From Microbacteriaceae bacterium (GTDB lineage: Bacteria > Actinomycetota > Actinomycetes > Actinomycetales > Microbacteriaceae), in contig JAODMO010000039.1 in the NCBI GenBank assembly GCA_025464995.1, forward strand, positions 20,674 through 84,673: a stretch of DNA of 64,000 bases, written 5' to 3'. The translations under genes and the position numbers were made by a program. Below the pieces are notes generated by a model that did not search any database, was not told the origin of the DNA, and saw only the letters and a list, made by a program, of their open reading frames with translations. Shown in pieces: positions 18,736 to 27,237 of the stretch (positions within the stretch are counted from its first letter, which is position 1; every line of letters starts with the position of its first letter).

Positions 18736-18817
18736 GACCGGTTGACCTCTCTGAGATGCTCGAGCGAAGAACCACTGGGGGGATCTGCCTGATGCGGGGG
18801 ATTCGCGTCCACCCCCA

Positions 18818-18844
18818 CTGTCGGCAGCGGTGAGGTGTCGGTTA
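18818..18844 (-). promoter_or_regulatory. Sigma-28 (FliA) promoter of flgN-flgK-flgL-fliW
   Basis: Read leftward: TAAC (18844-18841), exactly 15 nt, then GCCGACAG (18825-18818). Spacing and sequence match the other four candidates in this window (GCCGATAG with one base changed) and the enterobacterial TAAA-N15-GCCGATAA consensus. The ATG of flgN is 83 nt downstream. Confidence 0.75.
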
Positions 18845-18862
18845 GGTGAATCGGAGGGAGAT

Positions 18863-18930
18863 TTGAGGTTCTTCCGGTGGTGATTTCGAGCCGATTCCGC
18901 GGAATCCCGCGGAAGCGCACGAAACCTCAA
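18863..18930. promoter_or_regulatory. Nested inverted repeats between flgN promoter and fliA
   Basis: TTGAGGTT (18863-18870) pairs with AACCTCAA (18923-18930). Inside lies the perfect palindrome TTCCGCGGAA (18895-18904), immediately followed by the near copy TCCCGCGGAA. A GC-rich hairpin (GGGGCACCC...GGGTGCGCCCC) follows at about 18934-18956. This 400-nt divergent region has no gene. The palindromes are possible binding sites for an unknown flagellar regulator. Confidence 0.4.
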
Positions 18931-19136
18931 TGGGGGGCACCCCTTCGGGTGCGCCCCGCTTTGGGGCTGAGGGTTTGTTAGGTTCGCGGCGTGGCCTCCG
19001 CATAGAGTCGCGAATATCCGAACAATCCCCGCGTTGCACAACTCGCGAGGCTTCGGAGATACGTCCAGAACAGATGCAGAGAGTCGCCGTCCAGAGCGCC
19101 CCGTGCATGCAACAAACCGCTGACGGGGGTCACGCT

Positions 19137-19949
19137 GTGGAACGAACAGAACGCAACGCACTGGTGGTGGAGAACCTTCCACTTGTCGGCTACCTCGTCT
19201 CGGAGGTGTGGGCCAAGGCCCGTCACCTTTCGCGCGATGACCTCGCGTCTGCCGCCGCTCTCGCCCTCGTCTCCTCCGCCGACGCCTTCCGTCCGGAACT
19301 CGGCGTCCCCTTCGGTGCCTTCGCCCGCCGCCGCATCATCGGCGCCTTCGCCGATGAGATGCGCGCCGGCGACTGGGCCACCCGCGGCGCGCGTCGTCGC
19401 ATCAAGGACACCCTCGCCGTGCAGGAGACGCTGACCGCCGCGATGGGCCGCAAGCCGAAGGTCGACGAGATCGCGTCTGCCCTCGGAGTCGACCGTGAGT
19501 CCGCCGCCGCCGGCATCGCCGACGCATCCCGCGTCGTCGTTGTTCTCGACGAGGCCGTCGCCGGTGCGCTCGTAGCCGAGTCGGCCCTGCCGGAGGAGAC
19601 GCTCCTCTCTGCCGAGCGCCTCGCATACCTGCACGCATCGGTCGACGCTCTCCCCGAGAAGATGCGCGCCGTCATCTCGGCGATCTACTTCGACGACAAG
19701 ACGGTCAAGGAGATCGCTGAGGAGTCGGGTACGACCCACTCCGCCGTCTCACAGTTGCGCTCGGAGGCCGTGCGCCTGCTGCGCGACGGCCTCGAGACCC
19801 ACTACTCCGACTCCATCGCGGAGTACACGCCGACCTCGCGCATCGCCCTCTCGAGCCGAAGCGCCTACCTGGCCCGCGTGGCCGAGCACGCGATGTCGAC
19901 GTCAGTGCGCGACCGCGGCGTCGTGCACACGGAAGCCGCCGCATCCTGA
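19137..19949 (+). CDS. fliA: Flagellar RNA polymerase sigma factor FliA (sigma-28)
   Basis: The start is uncertain. GTG 19137 (270 residues, weak GGGGG site upstream) gives the usual length; ATG 19107 or 19074 would add 10-21 residues. Region 2 is seen in RNALVVENLPLVGYLVSEVW and AFGAFARRRIIGAFADEMR-like residues (PFGAFARRRIIGAFADEM). Region 3 is GRKPKVDEIASALGV. The region 4 helix-turn-helix is FDDKTVKEIAEESGTTHSAVSQLRSEAV. It should direct transcription from the five N15-spaced promoters annotated here. No flgM anti-sigma gene is visible nearby. Confidence 0.9.
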   Translation: MERTERNALVVENLPLVGYLVSEVWAKARHLSRDDLASAAALALVSSADAFRPELGVPFGAFARRRIIGAFADEMRAGDWATRGARRRIKDTLAVQETLTAAMGRKPKVDEIASALGVDRESAAAGIADASRVVVVLDEAVAGALVAESALPEETLLSAERLAYLHASVDALPEKMRAVISAIYFDDKTVKEIAEESGTTHSAVSQLRSEAVRLLRDGLETHYSDSIAEYTPTSRIALSSRSAYLARVAEHAMSTSVRDRGVVHTEAAAS

Positions 19950-19976
19950 TGCACTGAAAAAGCTTTGCTTGGTGCC

Positions 19977-20003
19977 TAACGCGATTCCGCGACCGGCCGA
20001 TAG
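19977..20003 (+). promoter_or_regulatory. Sigma-28 (FliA) promoter of fliC
   Basis: TAAC (19977-19980), 15 nt, then GCCGATAG (19996-20003). The predicted transcript would start near 20010, giving a leader of about 55 nt that contains the hairpin and ribosome site described next. Confidence 0.85.
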
Positions 20004-20013
20004 CTAGAGGTAT

Positions 20014-20057
20014 CGGCCCATGGATGGGCCGGTGAGGCCAAACCCAATCACGGAGGA
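20014..20057 (+). promoter_or_regulatory. Candidate CsrA-binding leader of fliC mRNA
   Basis: CGGCCCA (20014-20020) pairs with TGGGCCG (20025-20031), leaving the TGGA loop, so an ATGGA (20020-20024) is displayed at the hairpin apex. Thirty nt later ACGGAGGA (20050-20057) combines a second ANGGA with the Shine-Dalgarno, 7 nt before ATG 20065. A hairpin-loop GGA plus a GGA on the ribosome site is the arrangement bound by CsrA on Bacillus hag mRNA (established). Function here is inferred. Confidence 0.65.
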
Positions 20058-20064
20058 AAACATC

Positions 20065-21207
20065 ATGGGTATGCAGATCAACACCAACGTTGCGGCGCTC
20101 AACTCGTACCGCAACCTGTCCAACACGCAGAACGACCTGTCGAAGTCGTTGGAGAAGCTCTCCAGCGGCCTCCGCATCAACCGGGCAGCGGACGATGCAG
20201 CCGGTCTGGCAATCTCCGAGGGCCTGCGTGCGCAGGTCGGCGGCCTGTCGGTTGCCTCGCGTAACGCACAGGACGGCATCTCGGTCATCCAGACCGCTGA
20301 AGGCGGACTGACCGAGGTCCACTCGATCCTCCAGCGTCTCCGCGACCTCGCAGTGCAGTCCGGTAACGACTCGAACAACTCGGAGTCCCGTGCGGCCATC
20401 ACGACGGAGGCCACGCAGCTGACCTCCGAGCTGAACCGTATCTCCGACGTCACCAACTTCAACGGCACGAAGCTCCTCGATGGCTCATCGCCCTCGATGT
20501 CCTTCCAGGTCGGCGCGGATGGTTCAGCCAGCAGCCGCATCGCGGTGAGCCTCACCGGTGCCGATGTCAAGGGTGTCGCTTCGGCGCTCACCGTTGGTGC
20601 AGCTGGTTCGCAGATCACGGTCGCAACGCCGACCGATGTTACCGGCGCACAGACGTTCACCGTCACGAAGGGCGGTGCTGCGACGGTGGTCACCACCGCG
20701 TCGCTTGGTGCTGCCGGCACCATGACGTCGACCGCCCAGGTCGCCGCAGCGCTCAACAAGGACGCCAGCTTCACGACCGACCTCGTTGCCACGGTCGACG
20801 CGTCGAACAAGCTCATCGTGTCGTCGAAGACCGGCGGAGTCGTCACGGCAGCCACAGCACCCGGCACGGGTCTCTCGGTCGGCGTCGCGGCCCCCGCCGC
20901 AGCGCTCGACTTCACCACCGCGGCAGGTTCTGCAGCAGCGATCACCAGGATCGATGCCCAGATCTCCAACGTGTCGAGCGCCCGCGCCACCCTCGGTGCC
21001 GTGCAGAACCGTTTCGAGTCCACGATCAACAGCCTCAACGTCTCCAAGGAGAACCTCGCCGCTGCGGAGTCGCGAATCCGCGACACCGACATGGCGTCGG
21101 AGATGGTCTCGTACACCCGTGCGAACATCCTCTCGCAGGCCGGTACCGCCATGCTCGCGCAGGCGAACCAGTCCAACCAGGGCGTTCTGCAGCTGCTCCG
21201 CGGCTAG
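20065..21207 (+). CDS. fliC: Flagellin
   Basis: ATG 20065 follows GGAGGA by 7 nt. The 380-residue protein has the conserved D0/D1 ends: MGMQINTNVAALNSYRNL, LEKLSSGLRINRAADDAAGL and ISEGLRAQVGG at the N-terminus, and MASEMVSYTRANILSQAG then MLAQANQSNQGVLQLL at the C-terminus. The middle (about 165-300) is Ala/Thr/Val-rich and beta-like and forms the exposed filament surface. It is the only flagellin gene in the window. It has its own sigma-28 promoter and a strong downstream terminator. Confidence 0.96.
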   Translation: MGMQINTNVAALNSYRNLSNTQNDLSKSLEKLSSGLRINRAADDAAGLAISEGLRAQVGGLSVASRNAQDGISVIQTAEGGLTEVHSILQRLRDLAVQSGNDSNNSESRAAITTEATQLTSELNRISDVTNFNGTKLLDGSSPSMSFQVGADGSASSRIAVSLTGADVKGVASALTVGAAGSQITVATPTDVTGAQTFTVTKGGAATVVTTASLGAAGTMTSTAQVAAALNKDASFTTDLVATVDASNKLIVSSKTGGVVTAATAPGTGLSVGVAAPAAALDFTTAAGSAAAITRIDAQISNVSSARATLGAVQNRFESTINSLNVSKENLAAAESRIRDTDMASEMVSYTRANILSQAGTAMLAQANQSNQGVLQLLRG

Positions 21208-21223
21208 TCAGATCGGATAGATC

Positions 21224-21283
21224 AACGCCCGGCGGTTCTCGAGAGGGAACTGGACGTCTCGACCGAGCGCCGCCGGGCGTTTT
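21224..21283 (+). terminator. Intrinsic terminator after fliC
   Basis: AACGCCCGGCGG (21224-21235) and CCGCCGGGCGTT (21270-21281) form a perfect 12-bp stem followed by T residues. The loop of 34 nt is unusually long. Read-through would supply fliD and fliS, which have no obvious sigma-28 promoter. Confidence 0.7.
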
Positions 21284-21331
21284 CCGCACCACAGCATCGA
21301 ACCAGCATCATCCACCCCAAGGAGAACCGAC

Positions 21332-22711
21332 ATGGCTGTAGGGCTCGACGGTCTAGCGAGTGGGCTCCCCACAGCCGATCTCATCGCCTCGCTCATGGCC
21401 ATCGAGGCGGTTCCACAGAATCTACTCAAGAACTCCGCGATCGCCGCGAACACGTCGGTCGCCGCGCTCCGGGCACTGAACGGCCAGATCGCCGCCCTCG
21501 CCACCCTCGCAGGCACCACGGCCAAGCCGGGGTCACTCGACTTCTACTCGGCGACGAGCAGCTCGACCAAGGTCACGGCGACAGCGACCGCTGGCGCCGA
21601 GAACAGCACGCTCGATATCGTCGTCGGCAAACTCGCGCAGTCGCAGGTGGGCGTCACTGCCGCGATGACGCAGTGGTCGACGCCCGCCGTGCTCACCATC
21701 GTCAGGGCCGACGGAACGACCAAGGAGATCACCGCAGACTCGACGTCGCTCGACGACGTGGTCGCGGCGGTCAATGCCGCGGGAACGGGGGTGACCGCGA
21801 CCAAGGTCGCCTCGGGCGCGGATGCGAACGGCGTCTCGCAATTCCGCCTGCAATTCAGCGGCAAGGACACCGGCGCGAGCTCGGCCTTCACCGTGTACTC
21901 CGGATCGGCCGCCGACGTCTCGGCCGGCAGCGCCACCGACGTCCTCACCCAGCCCGGGGCCGCGGTGATCCGCACCGCGCAAGACGCGTCGGTCACCCTC
22001 TGGGCGGGCACGCCCGCCGCCCAGGTGCTCACGTCGGCGACCAACACGTTCACCGACCTGCTGCCGGGAGTCTCGGTCACCGTCTCCGGCGCGTCCGTCG
22101 ACCCGGTCACCATCTCCGTCGCTCGCGACACGACCGCCTCGAGCGCGGCCGCGGCGGCCGTCGTCAACGCGCTGAACGGAGTGCTCGCCTACATCAGCAC
22201 CCGCTCGGTGAGCACCGCGAGCACCGACGCCGCAGGCAAGCCGATCCTCTCCGGAGGAGTGTTCACGGGCGACAACATGACGCGCGTCGTCAGCCAGAAG
22301 CTCCTCGACGCGGCTTCCGCACCCGTCGCCGGCCACTCGCCGTCGGAGTATGGCATCTCCATCACCAAGACGGGGGCGATGGAGTTCAGCGCCCAGAAGT
22401 TCGCCGCGGCGTATGAGAAAGACCCGGTCACGGTACAAGCGGCTGTCTCCGAGATCGCGTCGCGCATCGCGTCCGCGGCGTCCAGCGCGTCGGACAAGAC
22501 GACCGGCACCGTCTCGCAGAAGATCACCGGCACGCAGTCGACCATCACGAATCTCAACGATCAGGTTGCGAGGTGGGACGACCGCCTTGCGACCCGCAAG
22601 ACCAATCTCCAGCGCATGTATTCGGCATTCGAAGTGCGCATGAGCAACATGAACGCGCAAATGACCTGGCTCACCTCCCAGGTGGACTCGCTGCAAGCGC
22701 AGAAGGACTGA
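21332..22711 (+). CDS. fliD: Flagellar filament cap protein FliD (HAP2)
   Basis: ATG 21332 follows AAGGAGA. The 459-residue protein starts MAVGLDGLASGLPTADLIAS, the conserved FliD N-terminus, and has a FliD_C region (about 270-455). This ends with KITGTQSTITNLNDQVARWDDRLATRKTNLQRMYSAFE and MSNMNAQMTWLTSQVDSL coiled coils. It caps the growing filament and folds incoming flagellin. It is downstream of the fliC terminator and 2 nt upstream of fliS. Confidence 0.94.
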   Translation: MAVGLDGLASGLPTADLIASLMAIEAVPQNLLKNSAIAANTSVAALRALNGQIAALATLAGTTAKPGSLDFYSATSSSTKVTATATAGAENSTLDIVVGKLAQSQVGVTAAMTQWSTPAVLTIVRADGTTKEITADSTSLDDVVAAVNAAGTGVTATKVASGADANGVSQFRLQFSGKDTGASSAFTVYSGSAADVSAGSATDVLTQPGAAVIRTAQDASVTLWAGTPAAQVLTSATNTFTDLLPGVSVTVSGASVDPVTISVARDTTASSAAAAAVVNALNGVLAYISTRSVSTASTDAAGKPILSGGVFTGDNMTRVVSQKLLDAASAPVAGHSPSEYGISITKTGAMEFSAQKFAAAYEKDPVTVQAAVSEIASRIASAASSASDKTTGTVSQKITGTQSTITNLNDQVARWDDRLATRKTNLQRMYSAFEVRMSNMNAQMTWLTSQVDSLQAQKD

Positions 22712-22713
22712 CG

Positions 22714-23154
22714 ATGACGATGTATGCCAACACCAAGCAGCAGCGCGACCGCTATGCGGCCGACGCCATAGCATCTGCATCGCCCGTGCGCCTGCTCACG
22801 ATGCTCTACGACCGGCTCCTTCTCGACCTCGCTCGCGCCGAAGAGGCGCACGCGACCAAGAGCTGGTCGGTCGCGTCCGCGAACCTGCTGCATGCCCAAG
22901 ACATCGTCGCCGAGCTCCAGTCGTCGCTCAAGGTCGACGCGTGGGACGGCGGCGAGCGCCTGATGGCCCTTTACGTGTACATCTCCAGCGCCCTCGTGAC
23001 CGCCAACGTGCAGCGCGACACCGCGCTCATCGGCGAGTGCATCACGCTGCTCGAGCCGCTGCGCGAGGCGTGGCACGAGGCGGCCGGCCAGATCGCCGCG
23101 AGCCAGCCGAGCGCACCGGTGTCGTCGTCGAGCGGGATGCTCGGCGTTGCCTGA
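22714..23154 (+). CDS. fliS: Flagellin export chaperone FliS
   Basis: ATG 22714 follows AAGGA. The 146-residue protein has the FliS signature: YAADAIASASPVRLLTMLYDRLLLDLARA and LHAQDIVAELQSSLK, four helices in all, and a disordered Ser-rich tail. FliS binds the C-terminal helix of flagellin in the cytoplasm and carries it to the export gate. In CsrA/FliW systems it can also tune flagellin availability. Confidence 0.92.
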   Translation: MTMYANTKQQRDRYAADAIASASPVRLLTMLYDRLLLDLARAEEAHATKSWSVASANLLHAQDIVAELQSSLKVDAWDGGERLMALYVYISSALVTANVQRDTALIGECITLLEPLREAWHEAAGQIAASQPSAPVSSSSGMLGVA

Positions 23155-23458
23155 GCTCTCACCGCGCTACGACAGCTGGGTAGAGGTCATGGCCGCGCTC
23201 GAGGCCGCCACCCAGTCGGCGACACGCCTCGACACGGTGCGGGATGCGGCCGCCGACGCCCCCTGGACGGCGCCGACGCACCTCGGGCCGATCCCCGGCG
23301 AGTTGCGCGAACGCGCCGACCGCCTGCTCGTTGACCAGCGCGCCTCCATCCGCAACCTCGAAGACCTGCACCGTGAGACGGGCCGGCACCTGGCCGCGGT
23401 GCGTGCCGTGCCGTCGCCTCGTGACGGCCAGTCGGTCTATCTCGACGTCTCCGGCTGA
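23147..23458 (+). CDS. Small helical protein between fliS and flgB, possibly FliT-like
   Basis: The best start is TTG 23147, overlapping fliS by 8 nt (103 residues). ATG 23189 is an alternative. The sequence is predicted mostly helical (VMAALEAATQSATRLDTVRDAA, RERADRLLVDQRASIRNLEDLHRETGRHL) with a Pro-rich break. Size and position suggest the FliT slot, a chaperone for FliD, but I do not recognise a FliT motif, so no name is given. Confidence 0.65.
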   Translation: MPELSPRYDSWVEVMAALEAATQSATRLDTVRDAAADAPWTAPTHLGPIPGELRERADRLLVDQRASIRNLEDLHRETGRHLAAVRAVPSPRDGQSVYLDVSG

Positions 23459-23479
23459 AAGAAAACCTCCACTCACGCC

Positions 23480-23506
23480 TAACGTTTGGCGCTCGTCGTC
23501 CGATAG
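23480..23506 (+). promoter_or_regulatory. Sigma-28 (FliA) promoter of the flgB operon
   Basis: TAAC (23480-23483), 15 nt, then TCCGATAG (23499-23506). It lies 79 nt upstream of the flgB start and should drive the long basal-body operon. Confidence 0.75.
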
Positions 23507-23584
23507 GTAGTCACGAGAGCACGGATTGCTCACCATTAGGCCACGGACCGGCCGCTTCGTTTCCTGCTACGAGACGGAACAACC

Positions 23585-23926
23585 GTGCTTGAATCTGTCA
23601 CCTCCGCGGCGCTCAGCAGCGCTCTGGACGGCCTCGCGCTGCGCCAGCGCGTGATCGCGAGCAACATCGCGAACGTCAACACCCCCGGATACGCGTCACA
23701 GCGCGTCCTCTTCGAGGACGCGCTCGCCGAGTCGGTCGAGCGGGGCGACGGCAGGGTCGAGGCGACGACGGCCCGATCGCTCGAGCCCACGCGTCTCGAC
23801 GGCAACAACGTGAACCTCGACACCGAGACGCTCTCCAACGTCGACACCGTGCTGCGCTTCCAATTCGCCAGTCAGGCCATCGGCGGGCAGTTCAGCGCGC
23901 TCCGCACCGCGATGAGAACCAACTGA
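23585..23926 (+). CDS. flgB: Flagellar proximal rod protein FlgB
   Basis: GTG 23585 is used; no strong ribosome site is seen. The 113-residue product has the rod motif RQRVIASNIANVNTPGYASQ (N-x-A-N-x-x-T-P-G-Y) and a C-terminal helix. FlgB starts the rod of the basal body. It is the first gene of the long operon and overlaps flgC by 1 nt. Confidence 0.93.
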   Translation: MLESVTSAALSSALDGLALRQRVIASNIANVNTPGYASQRVLFEDALAESVERGDGRVEATTARSLEPTRLDGNNVNLDTETLSNVDTVLRFQFASQAIGGQFSALRTAMRTN

Positions 23927-24318
23927 TGACATTCGACGCCATCGGCATCGCCGGCACCGGCCTCACACTGCACCGCAAGTGGCTCGACGCGGTCTCCGAC
24001 AACCTCGCCAACATCAACACGGTGAAGCCGACCGACGGCGAGGCGTTCCGCGCCCGCTATGTCGTCGCCCAGGAGGGCGAGGGCACGACGGGTGTCTATG
24101 TCGCCGGCGCCGCCTTCGGCGACGCAGCGGGTCGCCTCGTGTACGAGCCGAACCATCCGCTCGCCGACGCCGAGGGCTACGTGCGCTACCCCGACATCGA
24201 CCTGGCCTCGCAGATGGGCCAGCTCATCATGGCCCAGCGCGGCTACCAGGCCAACGCGGCCGTCGTCGACCGCGCCAAAGAGACCTACCAGGCAGCCCTC
24301 CAGATCGGACGCAACTGA
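23926..24318 (+). CDS. flgC: Flagellar proximal rod protein FlgC
   Basis: ATG 23926 overlaps the flgB TGA by 1 nt. The 130-residue product has LHRKWLDAVSDNLANINTVK, the axial-protein motif with the usual TPGY altered to VKPT. The C-terminal VRYPDIDLASQMGQLIMAQRGYQANAAVV is characteristic of FlgC. It is part of the rod. Confidence 0.93.
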   Translation: MTFDAIGIAGTGLTLHRKWLDAVSDNLANINTVKPTDGEAFRARYVVAQEGEGTTGVYVAGAAFGDAAGRLVYEPNHPLADAEGYVRYPDIDLASQMGQLIMAQRGYQANAAVVDRAKETYQAALQIGRN

Positions 24319-24623
24319 TGAACCCCCTCTCCGTCTCGTCGGTGCAGGCCACGACACCGACGACGTACCTCTCGAACGTCGGTGGGGTCCAGGCCACCGA
24401 CGGCTCGAGATTCGCCGCCTCGCTCACCGGCGCCGTCGACGGACTGCAGCAGCTGCAGAACTCGTCGAACGATCTCGCCGTCAAGGCGGTCACGGGCAAC
24501 CTCGAAGACATCCACAACGCCACTCTCGCCTCGACGCGCGCCTCTGTCACCCTCGAACTCGTCGCGGCCGTGCGTAACAAGGGCCTCGACGCGTTCACCG
24601 AGATCATGCGGATGCAGGCCTGA
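24318..24623 (+). CDS. fliE: Flagellar hook-basal body protein FliE
   Basis: ATG 24318 overlaps the flgC stop by 1 nt. The 101-residue product is short and helical and ends with NATLASTRASVTLELVAAVRNKGLDAFTEIMRMQ, the conserved FliE C-terminus. It links the MS ring to the rod and is needed for rod export. Confidence 0.92.
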   Translation: MNPLSVSSVQATTPTTYLSNVGGVQATDGSRFAASLTGAVDGLQQLQNSSNDLAVKAVTGNLEDIHNATLASTRASVTLELVAAVRNKGLDAFTEIMRMQA

Positions 24624-26221
24624 TGCCGCGCCAGGTCACCTCGGCGTTCCGCCAGTTCGCGAACGCCGTGCGCGAGTTCACGATCGCGCAGCGCACCGTC
24701 GCCATCATCGGCATCGCCGTGCTCGTGCTCGGGGTCATCGCCCTCGGCATGTGGATCACGAAGCCCTCGTACACGCCGCTCTTCTCCGGCCTCACCGGCG
24801 CCGACGCCAACACGCTCGTCGAGCAGCTCCGTTCCGACGGTGTGCCGTACGAGCTCAGCAACGGCGGCGCCACGATCATGGTGCCCGAGGCGAACGTCTA
24901 CGACGAGCGCCTCAAGGCGGCCGCAGCCGGCCTGCCCTCCTCGAGCACGGGCGGCTACTCGCTGCTCGACTCGATGGGCGTCACCGCCTCCGAGTTTCAG
25001 CAGGACGTCACCTACAAGCGCGCACTCGAGGGCGAACTCGCCAAGACGATCTCCGCGCTCACCGGTGTCAAGACCGCGTCGGTGCGCCTCGCGATCCCCG
25101 AGGAGACCGTCTTCGTCTCCGAGAAGCGCGACCCGACCGCTTCCGTGTTCGTCGAGACGCAGAGCGGGGTGACGCTGTCATCCGACCAGGTGCAGGCGAT
25201 CGTTCACCTTACGAGCGCGTCGATCGACGGCATGGCGCCGTCGGATGTCGCCGTCGTCGACTCCAAGGGCACCGTGCTCTCCGCCGTGGGCGAGGGTGCC
25301 GTCGGTGGCGCCGACCAGCAGCTCTCCGACTACGAGACCGCCATCCGCGCGTCCGTGCAGACCATGCTCGACAAGGTCGTCGGTGCGGGCAACGCGACCG
25401 TCGCCGTCGCCGCCGACATGAGCAAGGAATCGGGCTCGCGCACGGAGGAGACGTTCGAGTCGCCCGACGGACCGCTCGCGATGAGCGAGTCGGCGACCGT
25501 CGAGGGCACAGCCACCCCCGGCCAGACGGCCGCGGGAGTGCTCGGCCCCGACAACATCGCGGTTCCCGGCGCCGCTGCGGCCGGTGCGGCCGGATCGAGC
25601 TCTTCGACCCTGACCCGCAACAACGCGGTCAACAAGGTCACCGAGTCGACGACCATCCCCGCGGGAGTGCTCAACCGCAAGACGATCTCGGTCGCGATCA
25701 ACCAGGGCGCGGCCAAGGGCCTCAACGTCGCCGACGTCACCGCACTCGTGTCGTCCGCCGCGGGCATCGACGCCGCCCGCGGCGACGTCGTGACGGTCGA
25801 GGTGGTTCCGTTCAACGGTGCCGGCGCGACGCAGGCGGCCGAGGCGCTCGCGGCCGCGGAAGCCGACGCCAACGCCGAGCGTTTCGCCGACCTCATCCGC
25901 ACCGCCGTCATCGCTCTCGCGATCGCCATCCCGATCATCGTCGCCCTCGCCGTCTTCGCGTCGAAGTCGAAGCGCCGCCGCCAGGAGATCGAGGAGGCGG
26001 ACGACCTCGCCGACCTGCGCTCGATCCTGAACGACACGCAGCCGGCCGCCATCACGACGCCGCTCCGCGCCGCCATCCCGACCGTACCGACCTCGCCGCT
26101 GCTCATCGAATCGAACGCCGTCGACCGCACGCGTGCCGAGATCGACGCGCTCGCGGCGCAGGACCCGCAGCGCGCCGCCGAGTTCCTCCGCGGCCTCATG
26201 GATGACAGGCGGCGCGCATGA
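24623..26221 (+). CDS. fliF: Flagellar MS-ring protein FliF
   Basis: ATG 24623 overlaps the fliE stop by 1 nt. The 532-residue protein has transmembrane helices at about 26-47 and 425-450. The ring-building periplasmic domain lies between, with YTPLFSGLTGADA, the YsdF-type lipoprotein-like fold and IPEETVFVSEKRDPTASV. The cytoplasmic tail (about 455-532) ends AAEFLRGLMDDRR and should bind FliG. It anchors rotor and export gate in the membrane. Confidence 0.95.
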   Translation: MPRQVTSAFRQFANAVREFTIAQRTVAIIGIAVLVLGVIALGMWITKPSYTPLFSGLTGADANTLVEQLRSDGVPYELSNGGATIMVPEANVYDERLKAAAAGLPSSSTGGYSLLDSMGVTASEFQQDVTYKRALEGELAKTISALTGVKTASVRLAIPEETVFVSEKRDPTASVFVETQSGVTLSSDQVQAIVHLTSASIDGMAPSDVAVVDSKGTVLSAVGEGAVGGADQQLSDYETAIRASVQTMLDKVVGAGNATVAVAADMSKESGSRTEETFESPDGPLAMSESATVEGTATPGQTAAGVLGPDNIAVPGAAAAGAAGSSSSTLTRNNAVNKVTESTTIPAGVLNRKTISVAINQGAAKGLNVADVTALVSSAAGIDAARGDVVTVEVVPFNGAGATQAAEALAAAEADANAERFADLIRTAVIALAIAIPIIVALAVFASKSKRRRQEIEEADDLADLRSILNDTQPAAITTPLRAAIPTVPTSPLLIESNAVDRTRAEIDALAAQDPQRAAEFLRGLMDDRRRA

Positions 26222-27237
26222 CTGAGGCGACGCTCGCCCTGAGCGGCACGCAGAAGGTCGCCGTCGTGCTCATGAGCATGGACCAGGGAGCCGCCGCCTC
26301 CGTCATGAAGCAGTTCAGCGAGGCCGAGGCCGAGGAGATCGCGAGCGAGATCATCAAGCTGCGCCGCGTCGAGTCGAAGGTCGCCGACGAGGTCATGAAC
26401 GAGTACCACGACCTCACGGTCAAGGGTGGATGGAGCTCACGCGGCGGCAAGGACTTCGCGTCGAGCCTGCTCGAGGCGTCGTTCGGCGCCGAACGCGCCG
26501 GCAACCTGATGAACCGCGTCGCATCCAACATGGCCGGCAAGGCCTTCGAGTTCCTCGACTCGGTCGAACACGGCCAGGTCATCACGCTGCTCGACGGCGA
26601 ACTGCCGCAGACCATCGCCCTCGTGCTGGCACACATGCGCCCGGAGCACGCGTCGCCCGTGCTCGCGGGGCTCGACGTCGGCCTGCGCACCGAGGTCGCC
26701 CAGTGCATCGGTACCATGGGCACCGCCATCCCCGAGGCCGTGCGCGTCGTCGCCGACACCCTCAAGCTGCGCGCGGGTGCCGTCAGCTCCGTCGGCGAGA
26801 GTGTCGAGACCGTGGGCGGAGTGCAGCCGCTCGTCGAGATCATCAACAGGTCGGATGTCTCGACCGAGCGTGCGCTCCTCGAGCAGCTCGACGAGATCGA
26901 CCCCGAGCTCGCCGAAGAGGTGCGCTCGCGCATGCTCACCTTCGCCGACATCGTCAAACTCGAGCGTCGCGACGTGCAGCAGGTGCTGCGCGGCATCGAC
27001 ACCGGCGTGCTGGCGATCGCGATGAAGGGTTCGACCGAGGCCGTCATCGAGGTCATCAAGACCAACCTCTCCGAGCGCAACCGCGAGATCCTGGAGGACG
27101 AGGCGAAGCTGCTCGGTCCGGTGCGCGCGTCGCAGGTCGAGGAGGCGCGTGCCGAGGTCGTCCGCGCCATCCGCGACCTCGAGGCGAAGGGGAGCATCAC
27201 CGTGCAGCGCGGCGACGAGGACGAATATGTCTACTGA
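26218..27237 (+). CDS. fliG: Flagellar motor switch protein FliG
   Basis: ATG 26218 overlaps fliF by 4 nt. The 339-residue protein has three FliG domains: the N-terminal FliF-binding part (SGTQKVAVVLMSMDQGAA) and the middle part with LPQTIALVLAHMRPEHAS. The C-terminal torque part carries FADIVKLERRDVQQVLRGID and NLSERNREILEDEAKLLGPVR, rich in conserved charges. The usual E-H-P-Q motif reads E-L-P-Q here, so the His is replaced by Leu. Confidence 0.94.
   Translation: MTEATLALSGTQKVAVVLMSMDQGAAASVMKQFSEAEAEEIASEIIKLRRVESKVADEVMNEYHDLTVKGGWSSRGGKDFASSLLEASFGAERAGNLMNRVASNMAGKAFEFLDSVEHGQVITLLDGELPQTIALVLAHMRPEHASPVLAGLDVGLRTEVAQCIGTMGTAIPEAVRVVADTLKLRAGAVSSVGESVETVGGVQPLVEIINRSDVSTERALLEQLDEIDPELAEEVRSRMLTFADIVKLERRDVQQVLRGIDTGVLAIAMKGSTEAVIEVIKTNLSERNREILEDEAKLLGPVRASQVEEARAEVVRAIRDLEAKGSITVQRGDEDEYVY

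Noticed and set aside
18975-19008. TTGTTA and TAGAGT as the fliA promoter
   Set aside because: The spacer is 22 nt, too long.
18930-19136. Longest fliA start at 18930
   Set aside because: The added 69 residues cover promoter-like palindromes and hairpins and look unlike any sigma factor N-terminus.
21213-21220. TCGGATAG after fliC as a promoter for fliD
   Set aside because: No -35 match at 15 nt, and it lies before the fliC terminator.
23147-23458. Naming the gene after fliS as fliT
   Set aside because: Position fits, but no FliT sequence motif could be identified.
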